A DNA stretch of 64,000 nucleotides, from NCBI RefSeq assembly GCF_020400725.1, contig NZ_JAINVG010000011.1, positions 1-64,000 on the forward strand, given 5' to 3'. Source of the DNA: Streptomyces sp. NK15101 (GTDB lineage: Bacteria; Actinomycetota; Actinomycetes; Streptomycetales; Streptomycetaceae). The notes below the pieces were generated by a model. The model was given only the letters and a program-made list of their open reading frames with translations, was not told the DNA's origin and searched no databases. Both the position numbers and the translations under genes were made by a program. Of the stretch, positions 7,588-15,638 are shown piece after piece (position 1 is the stretch's first letter; every line of letters starts with the position of its first letter).

Positions 7588-9009
7588 TCAGTCGAGAACG
7601 ATCGTGGTGAGCGCGCGCGGGGCGAGCCTGGCCGTGAGGGTCGTGCCGTGCGTGGAGGCGACGTCGGCCGGGGTGATCGAGCGGGTCTCGTCGGTCACGT
7701 AGGCGTCGGGGTGCCGGTCGTGTCCGCCGCGGAGGGCGAAGTCGGCGGACTTCTCGGTGGTCGCGGTGTTGAGGATCTCGATGACGCGGGTGCCGTCGGT
7801 GTTGCGGAAGGCCGTGACGCTCAGGGCGGGGTCGGCGTTCGTGACCGGCACGCGGACGGCGCCGGGGCGGATGAAGCGGCTGAAGGCGGCCAGCGCCCAG
7901 TACCGCTTGGACACCCGGTAGTCGTCGCCGGGGTTGGCGAGCTGGATGAGTCCCCGGGTCGCCCCGAGGGAGGCGCCGGTCCAGTAGACGTAGGCGTTGG
8001 CGTTGGCGACGGTCAGGGTGTTCTGGATGTCGGCGGCGACGGTGAGGCCGTCGTAGCCGCTGCCGTCGTCCCAGTGCTCGTTCCAGGTGGTGCCGTCCGG
8101 CGACCACTCGGACATCCACACGTGCTTGTCGGTCGGCTGCGGGACCGTGGTCGGGCCGCTGTAGCGGTGGCCGGTGACGGTCCGCACGGCCTTGTCGGCC
8201 TCCGGGTCGGCCTCGATGGCCTCGGTGAAGGCGACCTGCCGGTCCCAGCCCGCGGCGTCGCAGCAGACGACGCCGGTCTTCAGTCCCGAGGCGCGGACGG
8301 TCGGCCCGAGCACCTTGAGGAAGTCGACGGCCTGTCGGGGCGTGAAGCGCATCGAGGCGTAGGTCGCCGTCCAGTCGGGTTCGTTGGTGAACCCGAGGTC
8401 GGTGATGTCGATGCCCTCCCGCTCGTAGAACTTGGCGTACTGCACGAGGTAGTTCGCGTACGCCTGGCGCCAGGCGGGGAGCAGTTCGCCGCCGTTGTTC
8501 TCGTTGCCGTTGGTCTTCATGAAGGCCGGCGCGCTCCAGGCGTCGGCGTAGAACCTCTTGACGCCGTAGGCCTTGGCCTCCTTGGCGAGCCAGACCTGAC
8601 CGCCGTCCCAGCCGTCCCAGACGTACGTCGGCGTGGCGTCCGGGCCGCCCGGGTCGGTGGGCAGGATCGTCGGCATGTGGTCGTAGACCCGGTCGGTCGA
8701 CGAGCCGATGCCCAGGCGCAGGATCGAGAGGCCGGCGCCCTTCTCCTTGCTGAGCAGCAGGTCGAGGACTTCGCGCTGTTTGGCGGGGCTGAGGCCGCGC
8801 GCGCCGTGCAGCAGGTCGGCACGCTGGAAGGCCATGGAGAAGCCGAATCCGTCGATGGGCTGGAGGTCGGCCCGGAAGTCGATGGCGGGGCGGGCGGAGG
8901 CGGCGGCGGTGCCGGCCGTGCCGGCGGCCCGTGGTGCGGGGTCGGCGGCGGCCACGTGTGTTGTTAGCGCTAACAATATGACGGCGGTCAAGGCGGTCAG
9001 GCGTTTCAC
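7588..9009 (-). CDS. Secreted GH30 xylanase-type enzyme with operator and TTA codon in its signal sequence
   Basis: The protein has 473 residues, from GTG 9009 with GAGGAG-like purines upstream. The signal peptide covers about 1-20. The GH30 (beta/alpha)8 domain has its acid/base Glu 209 in TNEPDW and nucleophile Glu 300 in WMSEW. It is followed by a beta-sandwich with VIEILNTA. GH30 members of this type cleave glucuronoxylan or act as exo-xylanases; subfamily cannot be fixed by eye. Codons 11-16 (ATA TTG TTA GCG CTA ACA) carry a perfect 16-bp LacI-type palindrome at 8961-8976. That places a TTA codon (8971-8973) at codon 13. TTA codons in Streptomyces need the bldA tRNA, so expression may depend on development. 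It lies 61 bp downstream of the permease gene with no obvious promoter in between. Confidence 0.9.
   Translation of the reverse strand: MKRLTALTAVILLALTTHVAAADPAPRAAGTAGTAAASARPAIDFRADLQPIDGFGFSMAFQRADLLHGARGLSPAKQREVLDLLLSKEKGAGLSILRLGIGSSTDRVYDHMPTILPTDPGGPDATPTYVWDGWDGGQVWLAKEAKAYGVKRFYADAWSAPAFMKTNGNENNGGELLPAWRQAYANYLVQYAKFYEREGIDITDLGFTNEPDWTATYASMRFTPRQAVDFLKVLGPTVRASGLKTGVVCCDAAGWDRQVAFTEAIEADPEADKAVRTVTGHRYSGPTTVPQPTDKHVWMSEWSPDGTTWNEHWDDGSGYDGLTVAADIQNTLTVANANAYVYWTGASLGATRGLIQLANPGDDYRVSKRYWALAAFSRFIRPGAVRVPVTNADPALSVTAFRNTDGTRVIEILNTATTEKSADFALRGGHDRHPDAYVTDETRSITPADVASTHGTTLTARLAPRALTTIVLD
8961..8976. promoter_or_regulatory. Intragenic LacI-type operator (TTGTTAGCGCTAACAA)
   Basis: This perfect 16-bp palindrome lies inside codons 12-17 of GH30. 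It matches the operators in front of araB (23031), the ChvE importer (24415) and YtfQ (34631), so the regulator encoded at 23294-24340 probably binds here and blocks elongation into GH30 and the five genes behind it (inference). Confidence 0.75.
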
Positions 9010-9035
9010 GGAGTCTCCTCGGGAGGGGAGGGCGT

Positions 9036-9085
9036 GCGGTACGGATCAGCCCTTGGTCGCGCGGTACGGATCAGCCCTTGGTCGC
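9036..9085. repeat. 25-bp perfect tandem duplication over a permease stop codon
   Basis: Units 9036-9060 and 9061-9085 are identical. The unit contains the last codons and stop of the permease (stop at 9071-9073), so the second copy of the gene end lies in the permease-GH30 gap as a non-coding echo. The protein itself is not changed. Confidence 0.95.
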
Positions 9086-9901
9086 GCCCGCGGTGAGGCC
9101 GCCGATCAGCTGGCGCTCCGCGACGGCGTAGAAGGCGAGGGCGGGGACCATGGCGAGCACGATGTACGCGAGGACGAGCGCGAAGTCGGTCGAGTACTGG
9201 CCCTGGAACTGCTGGACACCGACCGGGATCGTCTGCCACTTCGGGTCACTGAACACCAGGAGCGGCAGGAAGAAGTTGTTCCAGCTCGCGACGACCGCGA
9301 GCACGGAGACCGTGCCGAGCGCCGGGCGCGCCATCGGCAGCAGGATCTGCCAGAAGAAACGGAACTTGCCGCAGCCGTCCATGGTGGCGGCCTCCTCGAT
9401 TTCCGCCGGGATGGTCCGGAAGAAACCGCGCAGGATCACGATCGTCATGGGGAGCCCGAAAGCCGCCTGCGGGAGGATCACTCCGAGCGGATTGTCGAGC
9501 AGACCGAAGGTCCGCAGCATGAGGAAGAGCGGCAGAACGGCCACCGCGAACGGGAACATCAGCCCGATGGTGAAGAGCGTATAGAACAACTCCCTTCCAC
9601 GGAAGGCATATCGCGCGAGAACGAAAGCCGCCATCGCAGAGGCCACCACAGTGCAGACCGTCGTACCGATCGCGATGCCCGCACTGTTGGCGATCTGCCG
9701 CCAGAACATGCCGTCGCCGAGAATTCCGGTGTAGTTGCCGACCTTCCAGTGCTCCGGCAGTCCGAACGGATTGTTCGTCAGTTCCGCGGTGCTCTTGAAA
9801 CCGGAGACGACCGCGTAGAGCAGCGGTACGGCGACGAACGCGGCGATCAGCCAGACCACGGCGTGCAGCGAGAGGCCGCGTACCGTCCTGCGGGCGTTCA
9901 T
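9071..9901 (-). CDS. Carbohydrate ABC transporter permease (MalG type)
   Basis: The protein has 276 residues and six predicted membrane helices, beginning SLHAVVWLIAAFVAVPLLYAV. The cytoplasmic EAA loop, EEAATMDGCGKFRFFWQILLP at about 183-203, couples to the ATPase. CUT1 permeases of this size pair with a MalF-type partner. ATG 9901 overlaps the partner's stop as ATGA. No ATPase gene is present nearby. In Streptomyces such importers are usually energised by the shared ATPase MsiK encoded elsewhere (established knowledge). Together with the binding protein and the divergent GH3 and GH43 it resembles the xylobiose importer BxlEFG. Base composition around 9540-9600 is somewhat lower in GC than its surroundings. 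Confidence 0.9.
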   Translation of the reverse strand: MNARRTVRGLSLHAVVWLIAAFVAVPLLYAVVSGFKSTAELTNNPFGLPEHWKVGNYTGILGDGMFWRQIANSAGIAIGTTVCTVVASAMAAFVLARYAFRGRELFYTLFTIGLMFPFAVAVLPLFLMLRTFGLLDNPLGVILPQAAFGLPMTIVILRGFFRTIPAEIEEAATMDGCGKFRFFWQILLPMARPALGTVSVLAVVASWNNFFLPLLVFSDPKWQTIPVGVQQFQGQYSTDFALVLAYIVLAMVPALAFYAVAERQLIGGLTAGATKG

Positions 9902-10887
9902 CGGCCACCTCCCGAGGTGACGGCGCCGCTCAGGTCACGGCGGAGCACGTACCGCTGGTAGAAGAGGGAGAAGACGAGGCTGATCATGAACAGCACCACG
10001 CTGATCGCGCTGGCGTAGCCGACCTGGTACCGCTTGAACCCGAACTGGAACATCGCGATGGCCATCGTCTCGGAGGAGTGGTTGGGCCCGCCGGCGGTCA
10101 TGACCCAGACGAGGTCGAAGAGCTGGATGGACCCGATGATCGACAGGAAGACGCTGATCCGGATCGTCGGTCCGAGCAGCGGCAGCGTCACGTGCCGGAA
10201 GCGCTGCCAGGCGTTGGCGCCGTCGATGGAGGCGGCTTCGAGGATCTCGGACGGGATGCTCTGCAGCCCGGCGAGGAACAGCATCATGTGGAAGCCGAAG
10301 TACTTCCAGATCATGACGACGAACAGGGTCGGCATGACCGTCGAGGGATCGGCGAGCCACTTGCCCTGGAGGCCCTCGAGGCCGAACAACCCCGCGAGGT
10401 GGTCCGCCATGCCCGCGCCGGGCAGGAAGATCATCGTGAAGAGGACCGCCGTGACGACCTCGGAAAGGATGTACGGGGCGAAGAACAGCATCCGGTAGAC
10501 GGCCCGGCCGCGGAGCTTCTGGTTGAGCAGGACCGCGGTGAAGAGGGCGAACGGCAGCTGCACCGTGATCGACAGGACGATCAGGTAGAGCCCGCGCCCC
10601 AGGTCGCCGAGGAAGACCTGGTCGTCGAAGAGCTTGGTGTAGTTCCCGAAGCCGACGAAGTCGTCCATGGGGCCGATGCCGCCCCATTTGAAGAATCCGG
10701 TCCAGACGGCGACGACGATCGGGGCGAGGACGAAGACGAGGAAGAGGACCAGGGCGGGGACGAGGAACCAGGCGACCGACGCCCAGGCTCCCAGGCGGCT
10801 CCGCCGCGAACGCTCCGGGAGCGGCGGGGGTGCCACCGCGGACTCCTCCGTCCGTTCCTCGGTCAGGGTGGACACGGAGCTAGGCAC
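9898..10887 (-). CDS. Carbohydrate ABC transporter permease (MalF type)
   Basis: The protein has 329 residues, a basic cytoplasmic N-terminus and six helices from SVAWFLVPALVLFLVFVLAP. The EAA loop reads LEAASIDGANAWQRFRHVTLP. It is the larger subunit of the CUT1 channel. The start is probably GTG 10887, overlapping the binding-protein stop by 8 bp; GTG 10875 four codons in is an alternative. The 3' end overlaps the second permease by 4 bp. It imports sugar oligomers across the cytoplasmic membrane; xylo-oligosaccharides are the inferred load from the flanking GH3, GH43 and xylanase genes. Confidence 0.9.
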   Translation of the reverse strand: MPSSVSTLTEERTEESAVAPPPLPERSRRSRLGAWASVAWFLVPALVLFLVFVLAPIVVAVWTGFFKWGGIGPMDDFVGFGNYTKLFDDQVFLGDLGRGLYLIVLSITVQLPFALFTAVLLNQKLRGRAVYRMLFFAPYILSEVVTAVLFTMIFLPGAGMADHLAGLFGLEGLQGKWLADPSTVMPTLFVVMIWKYFGFHMMLFLAGLQSIPSEILEAASIDGANAWQRFRHVTLPLLGPTIRISVFLSIIGSIQLFDLVWVMTAGGPNHSSETMAIAMFQFGFKRYQVGYASAISVVLFMISLVFSLFYQRYVLRRDLSGAVTSGGGR

Positions 10888-12172
10888 TCTTCGCAGCCTC
10901 GGTGATCGACGCCGTGACCTGCTCGGGCGTCTTCTTGCCCGCTATGAGGTCGGCGACGCTGTCGTTGACCTCCTGGCCGACCGCCGGCGGGTAGGCCTGG
11001 TCGAGGAAGAGCTGGAAGCCCGTCGCCTTGACGAGGCTCTCGGCCACCACCTTCTTGTTGGCGTCGGTGAGCTGGCTCTCCGCGCCCTTGACCACCGGCA
11101 GGTAGCCGTTGGAGGCGAGCAGCTTGGACTCGTTGTCCAGGACGAAGAACTTCAGGAAGTCCAGGGCCTCCTTCGGGGCTCCCTTGCGCAGCGCGAAGCC
11201 GCCGCCGCCGCCGAACACCTCGGTCGCCTGCCCCACACCGCCCTCGACCGTCGGGAAGGGGAAGAAGCCCAGGTCCGCTCCGAGGTCGGCGCCCGCGTCC
11301 TTCTGCACCGACGGTCCCCACTGGCCCATCAGCTCCATGGCGGCCTTGCCGTTGCCCATGGTCGCGGCCTGGCCGCCCGGGGTGGCGTAGCCGGCGCCGA
11401 GGAAGCCGGGCTGGAAGGGCTGGAGGTCGACGAGCTCCTTGAGGTGGGCGCCCGCCTTGACGAAGCCGGGGTCGGAGAAGTCCTTGGAGGTCGCGGCCTT
11501 CTGGAGGGCGGGGAGGCCGGCGACGCGCATCGCGAGGTAGGCCCAGTAGTAGTGGCCCGGCCACTTCTCCTTGCCCGCGAGGGCGATCGGGGTGACGCCC
11601 GCGGCCTTGAGCTTCCTGACGTCGTCGAGGAACTCGGCCCAGGTGGCGGGCGGAGCGGTGATCCCGGCCTTGGCGAAGAGCTTCTTGTTGTACCAGAAGC
11701 CGACCATGCCGATGTCGTACGGGATTCCGTAGGTCCGGCCGTCGATCTGGTACGCCTGGAGCGAGACCGGCGTCAGCTTGTCCGACCAGTCGATCAGGTC
11801 GGTGATGTCCTCGACGAGGCCCGCGTCGACCTGCTGCTGGAGCACGCCGCCGCCCCAGGTCTGGTAGACGTCGGGGAGCTTGCCCGAGGAGGTGGTGGCG
11901 GTCAGCTTGGACTTGAACGCCTCGTTCTCCAGCGAGGTCGTGTTGATCGCGATCTTCGGGTGCGCCTTGGTGAACGCCGTGGAGATCTCCGGGAAGAGGG
12001 ACTTGCCCGGCTCCGTGGTGGCGATGTTCCACCACTCGAACGTCACCTTGCCGTCGGCCGCCGCCCCGCCGCCCGGTGTGTCGGCCCCGCAGGCCGCCGT
12101 CAGGGGGACGGACAGTGCGGTCAAGCCCACGAGCGCCAGGAAGCTGCGTCGGCTCGGGGTGGTGCTGGCCAT
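10880..12172 (-). CDS. Sugar-binding lipoprotein of ABC importer (BxlE-like, Tat-type signal)
   Basis: The protein has 430 residues. The signal reads SRRSFLALVG followed by LTAAC. It therefore has both a twin-arginine motif (residues 8-13) and a lipobox with Cys 28, pointing to a Tat-exported lipoprotein. The mature part is a family-1 extracellular solute-binding protein (EWWNIATTEPGKSLFP, then WYNKKLFAKAGI). It is the first gene of the minus-strand xylan run, with GGAGGT before ATG 12172. A well-spaced promoter and a CGAAAA-N-TTTTCG operator lie upstream. The divergent LacI, GH3 and GH43 make xylobiose or xylotriose the likely ligand; arabinoxylo-oligosaccharides are also possible. Confidence 0.9.
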   Translation of the reverse strand: MASTTPSRRSFLALVGLTALSVPLTAACGADTPGGGAAADGKVTFEWWNIATTEPGKSLFPEISTAFTKAHPKIAINTTSLENEAFKSKLTATTSSGKLPDVYQTWGGGVLQQQVDAGLVEDITDLIDWSDKLTPVSLQAYQIDGRTYGIPYDIGMVGFWYNKKLFAKAGITAPPATWAEFLDDVRKLKAAGVTPIALAGKEKWPGHYYWAYLAMRVAGLPALQKAATSKDFSDPGFVKAGAHLKELVDLQPFQPGFLGAGYATPGGQAATMGNGKAAMELMGQWGPSVQKDAGADLGADLGFFPFPTVEGGVGQATEVFGGGGGFALRKGAPKEALDFLKFFVLDNESKLLASNGYLPVVKGAESQLTDANKKVVAESLVKATGFQLFLDQAYPPAVGQEVNDSVADLIAGKKTPEQVTASITEAAKSA

Positions 12173-12196
12173 GGGACCTCCGTGAGGGGGATGCGC

Positions 12197-12211
12197 TCGA
12201 AAACTTTTCGA
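12197..12211. promoter_or_regulatory. Operator palindrome TCGAAAA-C-TTTTCGA
   Basis: This perfect inverted repeat has a 1-nt centre, just downstream of the importer promoter. It fits the CGAA-N-TTCG type described for the xylobiose regulator BxlR and for xylanase genes of Streptomyces (recalled knowledge). The likely ligand is the LacI protein encoded at 12395. Confidence 0.7.
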
Positions 12212-12237
12212 AACACTCTCGAATTACGTGGTGCCAT

Positions 12238-12266
12238 AAACTAGGAACGCCGGACACCACGGTCAA
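12238..12266 (-). promoter_or_regulatory. Sigma-70-type promoter of the xylan importer operon
   Basis: On the minus strand a -35 TTGACC (12261-12266) and -10 TAGTTT (12238-12243) are separated by exactly 17 bp. Transcription would start near 12231, which puts the palindrome at 12197-12211 in the early transcribed region. Confidence 0.6.
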
Positions 12267-12311
12267 GACTTCTCACCGATTTATCTCGGAAACCTGGCGG
12301 CAACACAGGAC

Positions 12312-12358
12312 TTGACAAGCTGTCACGCCACCCAGAAACTCTTCGAAAGTTTGCGAAA
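12312..12358 (+). promoter_or_regulatory. Promoter and imperfect operator of the LacI-GH3-GH43 operon
   Basis: TTGACA at 12312-12317 is a good -35. With 17-bp spacing the -10 would be GAAACT (12335-12340), which is weak. Directly after it, 12343-12358 reads TTCGAAAGTTTGCGAA, a degenerate CGAAA-N-TTTCG box, so the regulator probably represses its own operon. Confidence 0.5.
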
Positions 12359-12394
12359 CCTGTCGTCGACCGACGGCGTCGAAGAGGAGAGAAG

Positions 12395-13408
12395 TTGAGT
12401 GAGCAGCGGGCGACCCTGGCGGTGATCGCGGCGGAGGCGGGGGTCTCACAGGCCACCGTCTCCAAGGTGATCAACGGCCGCTCCGACGTCGCGCCCTCGA
12501 CGCGCCGACGGATCGAGGCACTGCTGCGATCCCACAACTACCTCCAGCCCGGGCGGCAGAACAGAACCCGCAGATCGGGCCTCGTCGACCTGATCATCGG
12601 CGGCCTGGACAGCGCCTGGGCGGTGGAGATCCTCCGCGGCGTCGAGGCCGAGTGCGCCGGCCGCGGCATCGGCACCGTCGTGTCGCTCGTCCCGGCCGGC
12701 GAGGCCACCCCGTCGAGCTGGTCGGCGGTGCCGGTCCAGCACCACAGCGACGGCGTCATCCTCGTCACCGCCTCGGTCACCGAGGCACAGCGCGCCCAGG
12801 TCGAGCGGGGCGGGGTGGCGCTCGTCGTCATCGACCCGATCGACCTGCCGGACAACGGTGTGCCGAGCATCGGCGCGACCAACTGGGCGGGCGGCCTCGC
12901 TGCCACCGAACACCTGCTGGAGCTGGGCCACCGCCGGATCGCCGCGATCGGCGGGCGCAAGGAGATGCTCTGCAGCCAGGCCCGCATCGACGGCTACCGG
13001 GCCGCCCTGGAGCGGGCCGGGATCGAGTTCGACCGCGACCTGATCCGGTTCGGCGACTTCCAGCACGAGGGCGGATTCCGGTGCGCGCAGGAGCTGCTCG
13101 CCCTCCCCGAGCCGCCCACCGCCATCTTCGCGGGCAGCGACCAGCAGGCCATGGGCGTCTACGAGGCCGTCCGGCAGGCCGGGCTGAGCATCCCCCGGGA
13201 CCTCAGCGTGGTCGGGTTCGACGACCTGCCGATGTGCGAATGGCTGTCACCGCCGCTGACGACGGTGCGTCAGCCGCTGGAGGAGATGGGCCGGCTCGCG
13301 GCTCGCACGCTTTTCCAGCTTCTGGAGGACCAGCCCCTGGTCAGCCCCCGAATGGAGCTCTCGACCGAACTCAAGGTCCGCGTCTCCACCGCCCCACCCC
13401 GTTCTTAG
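12395..13408 (+). CDS. LacI family regulator of xylan/xylobiose use (BxlR-like)
   Basis: The protein has 337 residues from TTG 12395, preceded by GAGGAGAG. The helix-turn-helix AVIAAEAGVSQATVSKVING covers about residues 9-28. The hinge region follows, then a periplasmic-binding-protein-like sugar sensor with the usual VVGFDDLPMCEWLSPPLTTVRQP near the C-terminus. It is first in an operon with GH3 and GH43 and is divergent from the importer. The shared intergenic region has CGAAAA-N-TTTTCG palindromes, so it likely represses both directions and is released by a xylo-oligosaccharide. It differs from the AraR-like and CebR-like LacI proteins elsewhere in the window, whose boxes have a GCGC centre. 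Confidence 0.88.
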   Translation: MSEQRATLAVIAAEAGVSQATVSKVINGRSDVAPSTRRRIEALLRSHNYLQPGRQNRTRRSGLVDLIIGGLDSAWAVEILRGVEAECAGRGIGTVVSLVPAGEATPSSWSAVPVQHHSDGVILVTASVTEAQRAQVERGGVALVVIDPIDLPDNGVPSIGATNWAGGLAATEHLLELGHRRIAAIGGRKEMLCSQARIDGYRAALERAGIEFDRDLIRFGDFQHEGGFRCAQELLALPEPPTAIFAGSDQQAMGVYEAVRQAGLSIPRDLSVVGFDDLPMCEWLSPPLTTVRQPLEEMGRLAARTLFQLLEDQPLVSPRMELSTELKVRVSTAPPRS

Positions 13409-13418
13409 GAGTACCTCC

Positions 13419-15638
13419 GTGACCGAGCCCTGGCGTGACCCCCTCCTGCCCGCTTCCGTCCGAGTCGCCGATCTGCTGAGCCGGATGACGCTGGAGGAGA
13501 AGGCGGGTCAACTCGCCGGTTTCTGGGCCCTGCCGTCCGATCCCGGAGCGCCGGTGGCGCCCATGGAGGACGATTCCGGCGAACCGGCGCCCGGCCTCGA
13601 CGACATCATCGGGCAGGGTCTCGGCCAGCTCACCCGGGTGTACGGGACGGCGCCGATCGCCGCGGAGACCGGCATGGAGCGGCTCGCCGCGCTCCAGACG
13701 CAGGTGACGGAGGCCGGCCGGTTCGGCATTCCGGCCCTCGCTCACGAGGAGTGCCTGACCGGGTTCATGACGCTCGGCGCCACGGTCTTCCCCGGGCCGC
13801 TCGCCTGGGGCGCGTCCTTCGATCCCGGGCTCGTGCGGCGGATGGCCGCCGCCATCGGCGACGGGATGCGGCGGGTCGGCGTCCACCAGGGGCTCGCTCC
13901 GGTGCTCGACGTGGTCCGCGACTACCGGTGGGGCCGTACCGAGGAGTGCGTGGGCGAGGACCCGTATCTCGTCGGCACGATCGGCACCGCGTACGTCCAG
14001 GGTCTGGAAGGCGCGGGCATCGTGGCGACGCTCAAGCACTTCGCCGGGTACTCGTCCTCGCGCGGCGGCCGGAACATGGCCCCGGTCGCCGTGGGCCCGC
14101 GCGAGTTCGCCGACGTCCTGGTGGAGCCCTTCGTCCGGGCGCTGCGCGAGGGCGGCGCCCGGTCGGTGATGAACAGTTACACCGACGTGGACGGCGTCCC
14201 CGTCGCCGCCGACGAGCGGCTCCTCACCGGACTCCTCAGGGACGAGCTCGGCTTCGACGGCACCGTCGTCGCCGACTACTACTCGGTCTCCTTCCTGGAG
14301 TCCCGGCACGGCGTCGCCGGATCGCGGGGCGCGGCCGGCGCGCTGGCACTGACCGCCGGCATCGACGTCGAGCTCCCCACGGCCCGCTGTTACGGCGAGC
14401 CGCTGACCGCACTCGTACGGTCGGGAGACCTGCCCGAGGCCCTCGTCGACCGGGCCGTGGAGCGGGTGCTGCTGCAGAAGGCCGAGCTCGGCCTGCTCGA
14501 CCCCGACTGGGAACCCGTCAAGCCCGAGCCGATCGACCTCGACCCGCCGGAGAACCGGGCGCTGGCCAGGATCCTGGCCGAACGGTCCACGGTGCTGCTC
14601 GCCAACGACGGCATCCTGCCGCTGCGGCCGTGCCGGGTCGCGGTCACCGGGCCGTACGCGGACGATCCGCACGCCTTCCTCGGCTGCTACTCCTTCCCGA
14701 ACCACGTCGCGCTGCCCGGCGATCCCGGGGTGGAGATCCCGACGCTCGGCGAGGCGCTCGCCGCCGCCGGGTTCACGGTCACCGAGGAGGATCCGGAGGT
14801 GAACGTGCTGGTACTCGGCGACCGGGCCGGCATGTTCGGCCGGGGCACCTCGGGCGAGGGCTGCGACGCCGAGACCCTCGACCTGCCCGGCGACCAGGCC
14901 GCGCTCGCCGAGGCCGTCCTGGACTCCGGGGTGCCGACCGTGCTGGTCCTCGTCTCGGGCCGGCCGTACGCCCTCGGCTCGCTCGCCGACCGGGCGGCGG
15001 CCGTCGTCCAGGCCTTCTTCCCCGGCGAGGAGGGCGGGACGGCGCTGGCCCGCGTCATCAGCGGAGCCGCCGAACCGGGTGGGCGCCTTCCGGTCTCCCT
15101 CCCCCGCCAGGTGGGCGGACAGCCCGGCACCTACCTGCACTCCACGCTGGGCGGCAAGACCGACTGGAGCTCGGTGGACCCGACTCCGCTGTTCCCGTTC
15201 GGGCACGGGCTGAGCTGGACCAGCTTCGCCTACACGGATCTCACGGTGGATCCCGCTGCCGCGACGGACGGGTCCGTGTCGGTCGCGGTCACCGTGCGCA
15301 ACGTCGGCGAGGTGACCGGGACCGAGGTGGTCCAGCTGTACCTGTCGGACCCCGAGGCGTCCGTGGTCCGGCCTCTGCGGTGGCTCGCCGGATTCGGCAG
15401 GGCCGAGCTGCGGCCGGGCGAGGCCGCCCGGCTCACCTTCTCCGTCCACGCCGACCGGACCTCCTTCACCGGGATCGACCTGCGGAGGAGGGTGGAGCCG
15501 GGAGAGTTCGGCGTGGCCGTCGGACGGTCCAGCGGTGATCTTCCGCTCCAGGGGTCCTTCACCCTGCACGGCCCCGTGCGTCACCCGGGTGCCGACCGTG
15601 TCCTGTCCGTGCCGGTCGAGATCGTCCCGGTGCCGTGA
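13419..15638 (+). CDS. Intracellular GH3 beta-xylosidase/beta-glucosidase
   Basis: The protein has 739 residues and no signal peptide, hence cytoplasmic. Its order is a GH3 N-terminal barrel, a GH3 C-terminal domain (with NDGILPL and FPGEEGGTALA) and a fibronectin-III-like domain (SVAVTVRNVGEVTGTEVVQLY). The GH3 motif KHFAGY is present, and the nucleophile Asp sits in VVADYYSVSFL. GTG 13419 follows AGGAG 10 bp after the regulator stop. It would split imported xylobiose and xylo-oligosaccharides from the non-reducing end. BxlA-type beta-xylosidases have this architecture and position. Beta-glucosidase activity cannot be excluded from motifs. Confidence 0.9.
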   Translation: MTEPWRDPLLPASVRVADLLSRMTLEEKAGQLAGFWALPSDPGAPVAPMEDDSGEPAPGLDDIIGQGLGQLTRVYGTAPIAAETGMERLAALQTQVTEAGRFGIPALAHEECLTGFMTLGATVFPGPLAWGASFDPGLVRRMAAAIGDGMRRVGVHQGLAPVLDVVRDYRWGRTEECVGEDPYLVGTIGTAYVQGLEGAGIVATLKHFAGYSSSRGGRNMAPVAVGPREFADVLVEPFVRALREGGARSVMNSYTDVDGVPVAADERLLTGLLRDELGFDGTVVADYYSVSFLESRHGVAGSRGAAGALALTAGIDVELPTARCYGEPLTALVRSGDLPEALVDRAVERVLLQKAELGLLDPDWEPVKPEPIDLDPPENRALARILAERSTVLLANDGILPLRPCRVAVTGPYADDPHAFLGCYSFPNHVALPGDPGVEIPTLGEALAAAGFTVTEEDPEVNVLVLGDRAGMFGRGTSGEGCDAETLDLPGDQAALAEAVLDSGVPTVLVLVSGRPYALGSLADRAAAVVQAFFPGEEGGTALARVISGAAEPGGRLPVSLPRQVGGQPGTYLHSTLGGKTDWSSVDPTPLFPFGHGLSWTSFAYTDLTVDPAAATDGSVSVAVTVRNVGEVTGTEVVQLYLSDPEASVVRPLRWLAGFGRAELRPGEAARLTFSVHADRTSFTGIDLRRRVEPGEFGVAVGRSSGDLPLQGSFTLHGPVRHPGADRVLSVPVEIVPVP

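Noticed and set aside
9540..9600. Local drop in GC within a permease gene as a sign of horizontal transfer
   Set aside because: The dip is mild (about 57% over one 60-base line), the frame and membrane pattern continue smoothly, and membrane genes often vary; no boundary was seen.
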